DNA of 58,151 bases from Hyphomicrobium_A sp964620915 (GCA_964620915.1 CAZUKP010000014.1:1-58151); one strand, 5' to 3'; positions 1-9,350 are shown, numbered from the stretch's first letter. Translations and numbers: made by a program. Notes: generated from the letters alone by a model not told the origin.

Positions 1-181
1 CTTTGGAGATCACAACCTCCCCTATCAGGCTGACATCATGCAAACTCATAAGAACGCAATCAGAACGCCGCGTGTCAACGGCGTGCCACGTGAGCTGCAC
101 GTTTCTGCACTGTTCTGCACTTTGAGGGCGGGTGGTGGCGAAGATGCCTCGCACAGGTGCCCATGTTTTTCGGGCTTGCGA

Positions 182-256
<75 letters not shown>

Positions 257-320
257 GTTGCCTCGCGATCGCGAGTACGAAGCAGCGTGAACGTCATCCC
301 CCGCGCTTCGAGCCCACGCC

Positions 321-349
321 TCTATAACATCTTCGAGGTGTCCGCAACA
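321..349 (-). promoter_or_regulatory. candidate promoter for tRNA-Thr
   Basis: On the minus strand there is a TGTTGC -35-like hexamer (344-349), a 17-base spacer and a TATAGA -10-like hexamer (321-326), about 65 bases before the mature tRNA. A perfect 14-bp palindrome, CTCGCGATCGCGAG (262-275), lies between the promoter and the tRNA. Assignment is by hexamer matching only. Confidence 0.35.
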
Positions 350-462
350 CGGTCGGCTGTCCCGGGCGGCGTTAATCCGCGGCCCCGAGCGTGTACCCGC
401 ACCCACGCCGGTAACGGTCGAACGGATCAAGTCGACTGGTATCGGGGGCGTCGGGCAGGCTT

Positions 463-1467
463 CTACATTCCATAGAGATTCCGGTGGTTCTCAAGGAGGC
501 CGCTTATGGAAAAGGCATCGGGCCCGATCTGCGTCGTGTTGCGTGCGAACTCCGGATAGCGGCTCTTTAGAATTTCGATGGCGGTTGTGACAGAAGCGAC
601 ACTCACATCCTCCACTACGACGCCGCAATTTTGCTTGCGCACGTAGTCGGCCATCGGGATCTGTTCGCTGACGAGAACAGGTTTGTCGGCAACCAACGAC
701 TCGATCAAGGAGTGCGGAAACGACTTGGCGATGTCGCATTGCTTGGCCAATAGAATACTTGCGTGCGCCCTTTTGAGATAGTCATTCGCCTTCACCTTGT
801 GGTTGACGATTTCGATCCGGTCTCCAAGGTCATGGCGCTCTACGCGTTCCGAGAGCTCACGAAACAGCATGCCGCGCCAGAGAAGGATAAGCTTGAGGTA
901 CGGAAGCCTAGCGGTCGCCTCCAGCAGGACATCAATTCCCTTTAGGTCGAATTGCCGAGGTGCCCAAGGCGCTGATCCCATCAACAAGGTCAAATCCCGA
1001 TCAAGCTCCAGCGTATTCGTGTTGAACTGCGACGTGTCGATCCCAGGAGGGATGACCGAGTAGTTCGAAAGGCCCCACTCCCGCAATATGGCCGCATCGC
1101 GTTCGTTCGACACGACAATTCGATGTATCGCACTCAACTGCGAAAGATGCGCAGGCCTTTTGCTGCGATGCAGGCCTGCGGCAACAGTGAAGACAATGGG
1201 ATTTCGCAACAGATACAGAAACGGAAAGAAGTGCAGGACAGGTGAGTAGACGTGCGTGATCTCGTGGTGGCTCTCCTTGTTTTTGATTTGGCGAATGTTG
1301 TGCAGCCCATAGAGCTGCCTTGGAAAGCGGCTGCCAGGTTTCTTAAAGGGCGATAGGCTCAATACCTCTCCCTGGAATTCGCGCCTTAGTGCGTGAACCT
1401 CTTGGTATACTGCGTCAGTTCCTTCCATGACGGGAGGAGGTGTGATGAGGAGATACAGGACGGACAT
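463..1467 (-). CDS. GT4-type glycosyltransferase
   Basis: A 334-residue probable retaining glycosyltransferase of the GT-B fold, adding a sugar to a surface polysaccharide at the cytoplasmic face. The donor domain shows the family pattern near residues 249-275, SFPHSLIES followed by DKPVLVSE, where the Glu normally contacts the nucleotide-sugar. An earlier segment, VIPPGIDT, matches the usual start of the C-terminal Rossmann half. The N-terminal half is short, so the acceptor domain may be reduced. It is the last gene of a minus-strand glycosyltransferase cluster and follows a GT2 gene after 12 bases. Donor and acceptor cannot be read from the sequence. Confidence 0.85.
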   Translation of the reverse strand: MSVLYLLITPPPVMEGTDAVYQEVHALRREFQGEVLSLSPFKKPGSRFPRQLYGLHNIRQIKNKESHHEITHVYSPVLHFFPFLYLLRNPIVFTVAAGLHRSKRPAHLSQLSAIHRIVVSNERDAAILREWGLSNYSVIPPGIDTSQFNTNTLELDRDLTLLMGSAPWAPRQFDLKGIDVLLEATARLPYLKLILLWRGMLFRELSERVERHDLGDRIEIVNHKVKANDYLKRAHASILLAKQCDIAKSFPHSLIESLVADKPVLVSEQIPMADYVRKQNCGVVVEDVSVASVTTAIEILKSRYPEFARNTTQIGPDAFSISGLLENHRNLYGM

Positions 1468-1479
1468 TGCTGATCAGAA

Positions 1480-2517
1480 TTATCCGGAGGTGAGGGCGGA
1501 GTTCTTGCTTCCCAACAGACCTGATAGCCAGCGCTTGATTAGGTAAAATAGCGTGGGTCTTGGACTATCCCTGCCAAGCAATCGATCGAGTTCTGCAGTG
1601 CTTATGACGGAATTCTCCAATACTTGCTTCCGCTTTTTCAAGGTATTGGGCAACTGGGCAAAAAAGCACAAGTATCCCCTGAGCGAAGCAAGCGGCCGCC
1701 GGTAGATGACGAAAAAATAGAACTGTCCAAAAACGATCCTTGCGGCGTGCCGGAGCAAGAGTGAAGCAGGAATGTTCTTTGCGAACAACAGCAGACGGTT
1801 GCATGTGACGAGTTCGACATAGCGGTTGTGGTGAATTTCGGAGCCATGACCCTTATGCAGGACTTTTGCCGATGGCAAATAATGGTATCGGTAGCCCATC
1901 ATCCGCCCGCGTACTCCCAGGTCGACATCCTCGAGATACGCAAAGAAGTCGCTGTCAAAGCAGCCAGCCTTGAGTAGGAATTCACGCCGATACAGCGCGG
2001 CCCCCGCACACGGCGAGAACACCTCTTCCTCTTCGTCGAAATTCGTAAAGGGTTGATTGTGTCCTCGCTTCGTCGCGGCGCCATACCAGCTAAGATCGTC
2101 GCCTGCGTCGTCAAGCCGATCCCGATCGTCCATTCTCAGCATCTGCGATGAGATGGCCACGACATCGGGCGGCAATTTCTGCATTCGAGCCACGAGAGTG
2201 GACAACCAGTCAGGACAGGCTTGGGTATCGGCGTTCAAGAGCGCAATGAAAGGCGTTGTCGCTCGTTCGATGCCGACATTGACGGCGTTCGCAAAACCTG
2301 TGTTTGTCGAAAGACTGACAAGGTCAACGTGAGGATAGTTTTTCTTTATGAAGGCGACCGAACCATCGGTTGAACCATTGTCGACGCATAGCGTGGAGAA
2401 TTCCGTCGCATCCTGCTGGTTCAAGGCTTCCAGGCAATTGTCGAGCCACTTGATGCCGTTCCAATTCGGAACGACGACCGTGACTTGAGGAGATACGTGA
2501 TCACGTGAACTTGGCAT
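1480..2517 (-). CDS. GT2-family glycosyltransferase
   Basis: A 345-residue inverting glycosyltransferase with a GT-A fold. Visible motifs are PNWNG (17-21), DNGSTDGS (46-53), NAD (95-97, the DxD-like metal/nucleotide site) and ED (196-197, catalytic base region) in the context AYLEDVDLGVRG. This arrangement is typical of rhamnosyltransferase-like GT2 proteins, but the sugar is not determined. The C-terminal third has hydrophobic stretches (near HAARIVFGQFYFFVIYRRPL) suggesting membrane contact. Its start overlaps the end of the upstream GT2 gene by 17 bases, so the two are probably translated together. Confidence 0.88.
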   Translation of the reverse strand: MPSSRDHVSPQVTVVVPNWNGIKWLDNCLEALNQQDATEFSTLCVDNGSTDGSVAFIKKNYPHVDLVSLSTNTGFANAVNVGIERATTPFIALLNADTQACPDWLSTLVARMQKLPPDVVAISSQMLRMDDRDRLDDAGDDLSWYGAATKRGHNQPFTNFDEEEEVFSPCAGAALYRREFLLKAGCFDSDFFAYLEDVDLGVRGRMMGYRYHYLPSAKVLHKGHGSEIHHNRYVELVTCNRLLLFAKNIPASLLLRHAARIVFGQFYFFVIYRRPLASLRGYLCFFAQLPNTLKKRKQVLENSVISTAELDRLLGRDSPRPTLFYLIKRWLSGLLGSKNSALTSG

Positions 2518-3406
2518 TCTGATCGCCGTATCGGTCCATGTAGGCGTCTACAAGTGCGAGTACGATGGCGCGCGCCTTCCCCAATTTGCCACGCGTCACG
2601 GCTCGTGCGAACTGGAGTGTGCCAATGAGCGTCCACTTCGCCAAATACCTTGCCCTTTTCGGAGCGTAATGCTTTCGCACGTAAAGCAGCCGATTGCGCA
2701 AACTGTAATAGGTATAAAGTGTCTCGCGCAGCTGTGGCGAGGTCTCACCGATGTCATGGTGTGCTTCGACTGCTAGATCGACACAGACTCTGTATCCTCT
2801 GCTCTGTGCCCTTTTGCAAAAGTCGGCGATCTCGCCGCTGAAGAAATACTCCTCATCAAGCAGACCGACGTCGTCGAACGCGGCACGGCGCGCCAAGAAC
2901 ACGGTGCCCGAAACGTAATCGACATCCAACAACGGATATTCAGGTAGTGTCTTGAGGGCGGACGCGTCGGCGGCAACCCTCGTGGTCAGGTGCCGAGCGA
3001 TATCGCGGCCGCCGATGTAGCACTTTGTCTTGCGCCCTTGACCCTCATGGATGACAGGACCGAGGACTGTGATGTCGGGGTTCCCGTCCAGGCGGTCGAT
3101 CAGCAGGCTCACGCCCGTGTCGGAAATAACGGCATCGGAATTCAACAGAAGAATGTAATTGCACTCTGTTGCCATTGCTTGCCTGATTCCCAAATTGTTG
3201 CCGCCAGCATAGCCACTGTTGGCGTGGGAGCTGATCAACTCGCCTGGCTCCAAGAACGCGGTCAAGGTATTGCGTGTGGTCTGTGTTGTCTCATTATCAA
3301 CGACAACAATGGCTGGCCTCACCGCTTTCCAGCTTCTGACGGCACGTATGCATCGAAGTGTCTGCTCTTCGTTGTGCCAATTGACAAGAATGACAGCTAA
3401 ACCCAT
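2501..3406 (-). CDS. GT2-family glycosyltransferase
   Basis: A 301-residue GT2 protein. It has the family's N-terminal strand with VNW (8-10), VDNET (36-40), the NSGYAGGNN segment (63-71) that marks the rhamnosyltransferase-like branch, and NSD (89-91) as the DxD equivalent. The usual ED near the catalytic base reads GEIADFC here, a mild departure. It lies 84 bases downstream of rmlA and overlaps the next GT2 gene. It probably builds a rhamnose-containing surface glycan with its neighbours, inferred from rmlAB. Substrate is unknown. Confidence 0.87.
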   Translation of the reverse strand: MGLAVILVNWHNEEQTLRCIRAVRSWKAVRPAIVVVDNETTQTTRNTLTAFLEPGELISSHANSGYAGGNNLGIRQAMATECNYILLLNSDAVISDTGVSLLIDRLDGNPDITVLGPVIHEGQGRKTKCYIGGRDIARHLTTRVAADASALKTLPEYPLLDVDYVSGTVFLARRAAFDDVGLLDEEYFFSGEIADFCKRAQSRGYRVCVDLAVEAHHDIGETSPQLRETLYTYYSLRNRLLYVRKHYAPKRARYLAKWTLIGTLQFARAVTRGKLGKARAIVLALVDAYMDRYGDQNAKFT

Positions 3407-3490
3407 CGGAGGGTCTTTATCCTAAGTTTGGGTGCTGCGCGCATCACTCGGCATCAGGATCGGGCCCCGCGCGACCCGACCCGGATCTTT

Positions 3491-4393
3491 TTAGGCGCTC
3501 TTTGCCTCTAAACCTGGTTCTGGCTCTTCATCCAACACGTTGCGCAGATACTTTCCGTATTCGCTCTTCGCATATGTCTGCTCGATCAGCGCAACGACCT
3601 GATCGGCGGAGATGTAGCCGTACCTATAGGCGATCTCCTCTGGGCAGGCGATCTTGAGGCCTTGGCGTTTTTCTATGGTTGCGACATAGCTTGCTGCGCC
3701 AATGAGGCTGTCGGGCGTGCCGGTATCGAACCATGCAAACCCTCGTCCAAGCCGCTGAACATTGAGCGTCCCAGAGCGCAGGTAGGCCATATTGACGTCT
3801 GTGATCTCAAGCTCGCCGCGTGCGGAGGGCTTCAGAGATTTGGCAATCTCAATAGCGTTGTTGTCGTAGACATAGAGCCCGACCACCGCCCAATCCGACA
3901 TGGGCTGTTTTGGTTTCTCGACCACGGCGGTCGCATTGCCGGACCCATCGAACTCGACGATGCCATACCGCTCGGGATCAGTTACGCGATGCGCGAAAAT
4001 AGTTGCCCCCACTTCGTGGCGCATTGTCTCAACCAAAAGCTCGCTGAGCCCATGCCCGTAAAAGATATTGTCGCCGAGAACGAGCGTAACATTGTCGTCC
4101 CCGACGAAGTCCTCGGCGATGATTAGGGCTTGGGCCAGTCCCTCGGGGCGAGGTTGCTCGGCGTATTCGAGATTGATACCCCATTGAGAACCGTCGCCAA
4201 GAAGTGCGCGCATGTGCGGGAGATCGCGGGGGGACGAAATGACGAGGATGTCACGTATTCCACCCAACATAAGTGTCGACAGCGGGTAATAGATCATCGG
4301 TTTGTCGTACACGGGCAGGATCTGCTTGGAGACTGACAGTGTCATGGGATAGAGCCGCGTACCGCTGCCGCCGGCGAGGATGATGCCCTTCAT
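3491..4393 (-). CDS. rmlA: glucose-1-phosphate thymidylyltransferase
   Basis: RmlA makes dTDP-glucose from dTTP and glucose-1-phosphate, the first step towards dTDP-L-rhamnose. The start at 4393 gives 300 residues, close to the usual 290-300, and begins directly with MKGIILAGGSGTRLYP, the nucleotide-binding signature. KQILPVYDKPMIYYP follows, which binds the sugar phosphate. The frame is open 33 codons further upstream, but that stretch lies inside rmlB and has no family similarity. A short acidic tail, EEPEPGLEAK, ends the protein. rmlB ends 19 bases upstream. rmlC and rmlD are not in the window. Confidence 0.96.
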   Translation of the reverse strand: MKGIILAGGSGTRLYPMTLSVSKQILPVYDKPMIYYPLSTLMLGGIRDILVISSPRDLPHMRALLGDGSQWGINLEYAEQPRPEGLAQALIIAEDFVGDDNVTLVLGDNIFYGHGLSELLVETMRHEVGATIFAHRVTDPERYGIVEFDGSGNATAVVEKPKQPMSDWAVVGLYVYDNNAIEIAKSLKPSARGELEITDVNMAYLRSGTLNVQRLGRGFAWFDTGTPDSLIGAASYVATIEKRQGLKIACPEEIAYRYGYISADQVVALIEQTYAKSEYGKYLRNVLDEEPEPGLEAKSA

Positions 4394-4412
4394 CGCTTTG
4401 TTCTTTGACACG

Positions 4413-5573
4413 TTATCGACCGCCCAGGAGCGCGTTGGCAGAGGCCGTTCCGGATTCGTGATTTGAGTGCGGATCGGCAGAAGGTGCATCAACCGCGCCC
4501 TTGACGGGCTGGGATTGCGTGCTCGTCAGACCCAATCTTTGTCCATCGTAGCAGGACTCGCGCAGCGGCCACCACCACCACTCGTTATCAATGTACCAGC
4601 GAACGGCTTTTTCGATTCCGCTCTCGAACGTCTCTCGCGGACGCCAGCCAATCTCGCGTTCGATCTTTTCGGGATTGATGGCGTAGCGGAAGTCGTGCCC
4701 TGGCCGATCCGTGACGAACCGAATTGCGTCTTTATGAGGTTTGCTACTGTCACCAGGAGCCAGGCGATCTAGAAGGTCGCAAATGGTATGAACGACAGAA
4801 AGGTTGTCGCGCTCTGAGCGCGACCCGACATTGTAGCTCTCGCCAGGCTTGCCTTTCTCGACCAAGGTGAAGAGCGCGGCTGCATGGTCATCAACATAGA
4901 GCCAATCGCGCACGTTGCTGCCACTTCCATAGACAGGAAGTTCACGGCCCAACAACGCGTTGGTGATGATCAATGGCACGAGTTTTTCTGGGAAATGAAA
5001 CGGACCGTAGTTGTTGGAGCAGTTCGACGTCAGAACAGGCAGGCCATAAGTTCGATGCCACGCAGTGGCGAGATGATCGGCCGCGGCCTTGCTGGCGGAG
5101 TATGGAGAGCTTGGATCGTAGGGACTGGTCTCCGAGAAACTTCCTTCGTCGCCGAGGCTGCCAAAGACCTCGTCCGTGGAGACGTGCAGAAAGCGAAATC
5201 TCTCTTTCCGGTCGCCCGGAAGATCTTCCCAATATGCCCGTGCCGTCTCAAGCAGAACATGTGTACCCACGATATTGGTGGTGATGAAGGCTGCCGAGCC
5301 TGTAATGGAGCGGTCAACGTGGGACTCCGCGGCGAGATGAATGATCGCATCGGGCTGATGGCTCTTCAGAATTGCCGCAACCGTTTCGCCGTTGCAGATG
5401 TCGGTTTGATAGAACGTGTACCTGGGGTCGTCTGCAATGCTGTCCAATGAGTTCAGATTGGCTGCATAGGTCAGCTTGTCGACGTTGACGACGGAACACG
5501 CCGTCTCATTTATGAGGAAGCGGCAAAGGGCGGACCCAATGAATCCTGCGCCACCTGTAACCAAAACCTTCAT
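4413..5573 (-). CDS. rmlB: dTDP-glucose 4,6-dehydratase
   Basis: RmlB converts dTDP-glucose to dTDP-4-keto-6-deoxyglucose, using bound NAD, in the cytoplasm. The Rossmann motif TGGAGFIGS sits at residues 6-14, the catalytic STDE segment at 132-135 and YSASK (Tyr158, Lys162) follows, as in extended SDR dehydratases. At 386 residues it is about 35 longer than usual. The extra C-terminal tail is Ser/Ala/His-rich and looks unstructured. It is co-directional with rmlA and follows a GT2 gene by 20 bases. Confidence 0.96.
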   Translation of the reverse strand: MKVLVTGGAGFIGSALCRFLINETACSVVNVDKLTYAANLNSLDSIADDPRYTFYQTDICNGETVAAILKSHQPDAIIHLAAESHVDRSITGSAAFITTNIVGTHVLLETARAYWEDLPGDRKERFRFLHVSTDEVFGSLGDEGSFSETSPYDPSSPYSASKAAADHLATAWHRTYGLPVLTSNCSNNYGPFHFPEKLVPLIITNALLGRELPVYGSGSNVRDWLYVDDHAAALFTLVEKGKPGESYNVGSRSERDNLSVVHTICDLLDRLAPGDSSKPHKDAIRFVTDRPGHDFRYAINPEKIEREIGWRPRETFESGIEKAVRWYIDNEWWWWPLRESCYDGQRLGLTSTQSQPVKGAVDAPSADPHSNHESGTASANALLGGR

Positions 5574-5593
5574 TCAAATCCTACGCGTCTGAG

Positions 5594-6616
5594 TCAGAGT
5601 TTCCTGAGAAGAATCGCCGCCAGTAGTACGGCATTACCGAAGGTTGTTTGTCTCCGCAGTGGCGAGTTGAAGAACGTTTTTAGGCGGACTATCAAGGGGC
5701 CCTCACGCAACACGTCAAAGCTGTCCAGCAACGCACGATTTTCTGTTGTCAGTAGATTGCTGCACTGGTGCAATGCTGCGGAATTGGTTTCGTTCCACTT
5801 GGCAAATCCATTCGTCAACAAGAACCAAGTGCGCTGCAATAGCGCGCGCCAGCCCCGATTGCACCCGATCTGGTTGCCGGGATGCTGCCGATAGTCAATG
5901 TGCGCTTCGGAGTCGTAGCGCATGACCCCGCCCGCGCCGCATACGAGCTGATAAACCCACCAATCGTGAGAAACCGCAGCAACGGGACCGCCACGCTCAA
6001 GCAGCCACTTGGCCGTGCGGTTGAACAGCATGGTATTGGCGCCAGAGATGCTTTGGACAAGGGCGTTTGCAAAACTCGTTTCTTTGCGGAAGTGGGGCGA
6101 GTGGCCGATTGCGTGCCCTTCAACATCTACAAGCCGCGTTCTTGCGCCATAGGCGGCAGGCATACCGTCGGGCACGCTCTCCAACCATTGCAGGGCCCGC
6201 GTTAGTTTGTTGGGGTGCCAAAGGTCGTCTTGATCGCAGAAGGAGAAGTAGTCACCGGTGACGGCGGGATCGGCTGCGAGGCTTAGGAAGTTTGCGCATG
6301 GACCTTGGCCCGGTCCGGCACGGACCTCGACGTCATTGGGAACGCGGCGAGCGAAATCACGGACAATGCCGAGCGTTTCGTCTGTTGACCCATCGTCAGA
6401 AACCAACAGGCGCCAGTTCTGGTGACATTGGTTTTCGATGGACGAAAGCTGGCTGGCGATAAAACGCGCACCATTGTAGGTGCAAAGCAAGATCGTAATA
6501 GTTGGATTTGCTTTATCAGTCGTCGCGGCCAGCTTGCCAAGCTCAGAGAGCGGGGGGCTACTCACGACCGACCTGGACAGTGAACGCTGGTAAACGCCGC
6601 TCATCCGCATACTCAT
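5594..6616 (-). CDS. GT2-family glycosyltransferase (rhamnosyltransferase-like)
   Basis: A 340-residue GT2 enzyme. After about 37 poorly conserved residues it shows TITILLCTYNGARFI, SDDGSTDET and the metal-binding FCDQDDLW segment. This combination is typical of the RfbF/WchF-like branch that uses dTDP-rhamnose, which fits rmlA and rmlB directly downstream. The conserved SHDWW motif, seen in many such enzymes, is near residue 220. It is the first gene of the polysaccharide cluster. The start could be any of the first three in-frame Met codons (MSMRM). Confidence 0.86.
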   Translation of the reverse strand: MSMRMSGVYQRSLSRSVVSSPPLSELGKLAATTDKANPTITILLCTYNGARFIASQLSSIENQCHQNWRLLVSDDGSTDETLGIVRDFARRVPNDVEVRAGPGQGPCANFLSLAADPAVTGDYFSFCDQDDLWHPNKLTRALQWLESVPDGMPAAYGARTRLVDVEGHAIGHSPHFRKETSFANALVQSISGANTMLFNRTAKWLLERGGPVAAVSHDWWVYQLVCGAGGVMRYDSEAHIDYRQHPGNQIGCNRGWRALLQRTWFLLTNGFAKWNETNSAALHQCSNLLTTENRALLDSFDVLREGPLIVRLKTFFNSPLRRQTTFGNAVLLAAILLRKL

Positions 6617-7048
6617 TGAAGCTGGAGCCCAGCTCTACGCCGACTGTGGAATTGCCAAATTGTTCCAATTCCCTCGTGTCCCGTAGCCGATGTAGAGCAC
6701 TTCCAGTTGTACACATCAAGAACGGAACAGTGTTTACGGGCTCGTCCAAGCCCAATCGCAACGCCTTTTGCGATAGCTTTGCAACACAACGTTGGCGCAG
6801 CTGAGGCTCTTGCCGCTGTTCGTGGGAAAACCCGTAGAAGACTGGCCAAACGGGGTCCAATCGGCCCTTTTCGCGAAGCCAGATGGCCGACAATTACGTC
6901 TGGTCGTGGTCGCGCGAGCCCACCATTGTTGGATACTCTGTAGAATTGATCAATTTGATCAGCATTTTAAGACCGCATTTACCACGTGGGGGCACACTGG
7001 CTCGCAGGAGAGTTCTGCCGAGCAATTCGGTCCGGACAAAGGACAAAT
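6617..7048. other. non-coding gap with divergent control regions
   Basis: About 430 bases between the divergently read polysaccharide cluster and the acidic tail-anchored protein. Several frames stay open, but their translations (for example minus 6558-6893) show no family features and overlap the glycosyltransferase start. A TGATCA-ATT-TGATCA repeat pair lies at about 6947-6961. The segment presumably holds the two promoters, but I could not place convincing hexamers. Confidence 0.6.
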
Positions 7049-7969
7049 ATGATGACCAGTCAGTGTGGATGTCACGAGAGTCACGCGAAGCTTGAAGGGT
7101 TGGTTGCGACTCTAAGAGTTATGCAGGCGAGCCTCGACGTACTCGGCGAGCAGATCGACCATATGTTGGTGGTTGCTCAAAAAGAACAGAACCGTGCAGC
7201 TCAAGTGGAAGAGCCTCATGCTGAGAGCGAGTTGAATTGTCTCGTTGACGAAGAGCTCCATGCGGAAGTCGGCGATCAGGTCGATACCGAAGTGGCTGCG
7301 TCGGAGACGGCTGGTGACGTTGAGCCTACGATTTCGGACAGCGATGCCGATTTGCCCGCGCCGATCATCGGCTTTTCGGTTCCCGACGCTCCAACATGCG
7401 AGATAGAGGTCGAGCCCGACATCGCGCCTGACGAGGCTGAAGGCGAGAAGGCCTGCATTGCTGCTGCATCGTCGGACACGACCGGCGAGACGGAGCTGGG
7501 CGATCAACTCGAAGCAGACGTGAGGATCGTTGAGCCGGTTTGTGCAGAAGTCGATGAGAGCGTTGAGGTGCATGAAGAGGCCGCCGCTGAACCCGCGCGA
7601 GACGTCGACCCGATCGCGAAGGCTATGGCTGCATCAGAAAAGATACGGATGATCCGTCCCGAGGGCGTCGCGGCGATGGAAACAGAAACAGAGACGAAGC
7701 TGGAGGCCGAGGCCCCTGTCGAGCAACAAGACAAACTCGAAGGCGCTGACGGCGAGAGCACTGAAGCGGAAGTCGAGCAAGACTCCATTGCTCAAGCAGC
7801 AGAAGACGCAAAGAATGTCGTCATACTGGCGTCAAGGCGCCGCCGGATCTACCGGAGACTCGCTGCTTCGGTCTTGGTAGCGCTGGTTGTGGCTGGCGCA
7901 GTTGTTGCGACACGAGTGGAAGCCTTGGACGGCTTGACGAGTCTCGCGCTCGCTAACGGGCTTCGCTGA
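7049..7969 (+). CDS. tail-anchored acidic disordered protein
   Basis: I do not recognise a family. The start at 7049 is set by AAAGGA six bases upstream and gives 306 residues. A short N-terminal helical segment, beginning with a CGCH cluster, is followed by about 220 residues very rich in Glu, Asp, Ala and Val. A basic patch (RRRRIYRR) and one hydrophobic helix near residues 276-294 come next, with a short tail. This predicts a C-tail-anchored inner-membrane protein with a long acidic disordered cytoplasmic arm. It stands alone on the plus strand. A scaffold or membrane-shaping role is speculation. Confidence 0.7.
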   Translation: MMTSQCGCHESHAKLEGLVATLRVMQASLDVLGEQIDHMLVVAQKEQNRAAQVEEPHAESELNCLVDEELHAEVGDQVDTEVAASETAGDVEPTISDSDADLPAPIIGFSVPDAPTCEIEVEPDIAPDEAEGEKACIAAASSDTTGETELGDQLEADVRIVEPVCAEVDESVEVHEEAAAEPARDVDPIAKAMAASEKIRMIRPEGVAAMETETETKLEAEAPVEQQDKLEGADGESTEAEVEQDSIAQAAEDAKNVVILASRRRRIYRRLAASVLVALVVAGAVVATRVEALDGLTSLALANGLR

Positions 7970-8053
7970 TAAAGGGCCGGGCTAGTCAGCTCGCATGCGC
8001 GGTGAGCATGAGAGGTGGCAAGTCCGGCTCGTGAGCTTTGGAGCCCGCTGGTC

Positions 8054-8644
8054 TTAGTCGGACGTTTCCTTGACGAAGGCACTCGCGCTCAATACGCCCG
8101 TCGCCCCATCCTTCGTCGGTGCATAATAATAGACATGTATCAGAAGCTCGTCCGTTTGGCCCGTCCATGAATGGGCACGAAGCGGACCTTGATCCCACGC
8201 CTCGTCGGGCTCGCGCCCCACCAACTCGACCATCTCTTTGAGGACCGTTTCTTTGGGGTCCTTTGCCGGGATAATGAGCGAGCAGGCAAAGTTTGTAGCG
8301 CTGGCGAATTCTGGAACTTCTTTCTTGAACTGATCGTCGGGCTTCGAGCGCGTTGTTGCCAGAACGAATTCCGCGCCAAAGTCTTCGTAGGTCCAGGCCC
8401 GCAGCTCTTCGGCCGGGACTTGGGGCTGATACTTTTCGAGTTTCTTGCCCTTGAGTTCGGTGAAGCTGCCGGCGTCCGCCGCCTTTGCAATTGCCTTTAT
8501 CTCAGGCACTAGGTTCAGGCAGAACAGATCAAACATTTTCACCGTTCGCTCAGCCCCAGGATTGCTGGGCAGCTCTTGCCCCGCGGCCGGCACCGACAAA
8601 GCCAGCGCCACAATCGCAAAGATGGAAGAACGTATCACCTGCAT
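8054..8644 (-). CDS. exported protein of unknown function
   Basis: A 196-residue protein with a clear signal peptide (residues 1-23, ending PAAGQ), so probably periplasmic. The mature part has two cysteines, Cys42 (in FDLFCLNLVPE) and Cys121 (in NFACSLII), spaced so that a disulfide is possible. The opening segment with FCL is reminiscent of small exported alphaproteobacterial proteins, but I cannot name a family. It is followed convergently by the acidic tail-anchored protein and may be transcribed alone. Confidence 0.75.
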   Translation of the reverse strand: MQVIRSSIFAIVALALSVPAAGQELPSNPGAERTVKMFDLFCLNLVPEIKAIAKAADAGSFTELKGKKLEKYQPQVPAEELRAWTYEDFGAEFVLATTRSKPDDQFKKEVPEFASATNFACSLIIPAKDPKETVLKEMVELVGREPDEAWDQGPLRAHSWTGQTDELLIHVYYYAPTKDGATGVLSASAFVKETSD

Positions 8645-8765
8645 GCTGATGCCTGCTCCTTGGGTGCGTGCTGAATTAACGATCTATTTACCGCACGCAA
8701 CGCTCATTACCAAACCACCGCGGCGCCGCCAAGGCGATTGGGCGAGACCAACCCCTTTATGAACA

Positions 8766-9350
8766 TCAGCGCGCCGCCATAGGCTTTGCCGGCTTTCTCG
8801 GCGGAGCCTTTGGAGGCGTGGCTTTCCATTTCGATAGATCATCGACCCAGCTGCCAGCTGCGATCATCTGGGCCTGCTCTCGGCATGTCGGCACTTGATA
8901 TGAAACCCGCGTCCAGACCTCTGAATTGCCAAACAGTGGCAGCAAGACGTAGCCCGTGACCTTAACTTTGGTCGCGCTCAACACGTTCGCATACCCGCTG
9001 AAGCTCATCCCGAGATCTGGGACGTAGACGGTGCCATCGCCCCAAGTACCGTCTTGTTGTTTCTTGAACCCGGTGACCACGTCGAGACCGCAAACGAACC
9101 GCGACTTCAGCCTTGGATCGGAATTGCGAAAATCACGCAGGGGACCACCATCGGGTCCGCGCGGCTTCTTCAGCCAGACAACCTTTCCGCAACGCGCACT
9201 TCCGCAGCGGCCAATCTTGAGGATAACCTCTCCGTGCGAGTCCATCCATAGCCCGTCGAGGCGCTCGGCCGCTTCGGCGTTGGCAGCGCTATTCGCTGTG
9301 AAGACGAGAACGATGGCCGATCCCACAAGCCATTGTGCAAGACTTCGCAT
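8766..9350 (-). CDS. DUF2147-domain exported protein
   Basis: A 194-residue exported protein of the DUF2147 family, small beta-rich periplasmic proteins of unknown role. The start at ATG 9350 gives a good signal peptide (SLAQWLVGSAIVLVF, ending ANAEA) and follows GAGGGG. A TTG 12 codons upstream is also open but would lengthen the positive region. Family landmarks are the opening GLW, the pair CGSARCGKVVW near residues 47-57 and the closing VSY region. No neighbour suggests a pathway. Confidence 0.8.
   Translation of the reverse strand: MRSLAQWLVGSAIVLVFTANSAANAEAAERLDGLWMDSHGEVILKIGRCGSARCGKVVWLKKPRGPDGGPLRDFRNSDPRLKSRFVCGLDVVTGFKKQQDGTWGDGTVYVPDLGMSFSGYANVLSATKVKVTGYVLLPLFGNSEVWTRVSYQVPTCREQAQMIAAGSWVDDLSKWKATPPKAPPRKPAKPMAAR

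Noticed and set aside
80..122. Three close copies of a TCTGCAC/CTGCAC-like word near the tRNA 3' side.
   Set aside because: Copies are too short and irregular for an attachment site or array, and no integrase is seen in the window.
262..275. Perfect palindrome CTCGCGATCGCGAG near the tRNA.
   Set aside because: Short and not repeated elsewhere in the window as far as I could see, so a chance GC-rich palindrome cannot be excluded.
6558..6893. A 111-codon open frame on the minus strand upstream of the first glycosyltransferase.
   Set aside because: It overlaps the start of the glycosyltransferase in another frame and shows no family motif or ribosome site.
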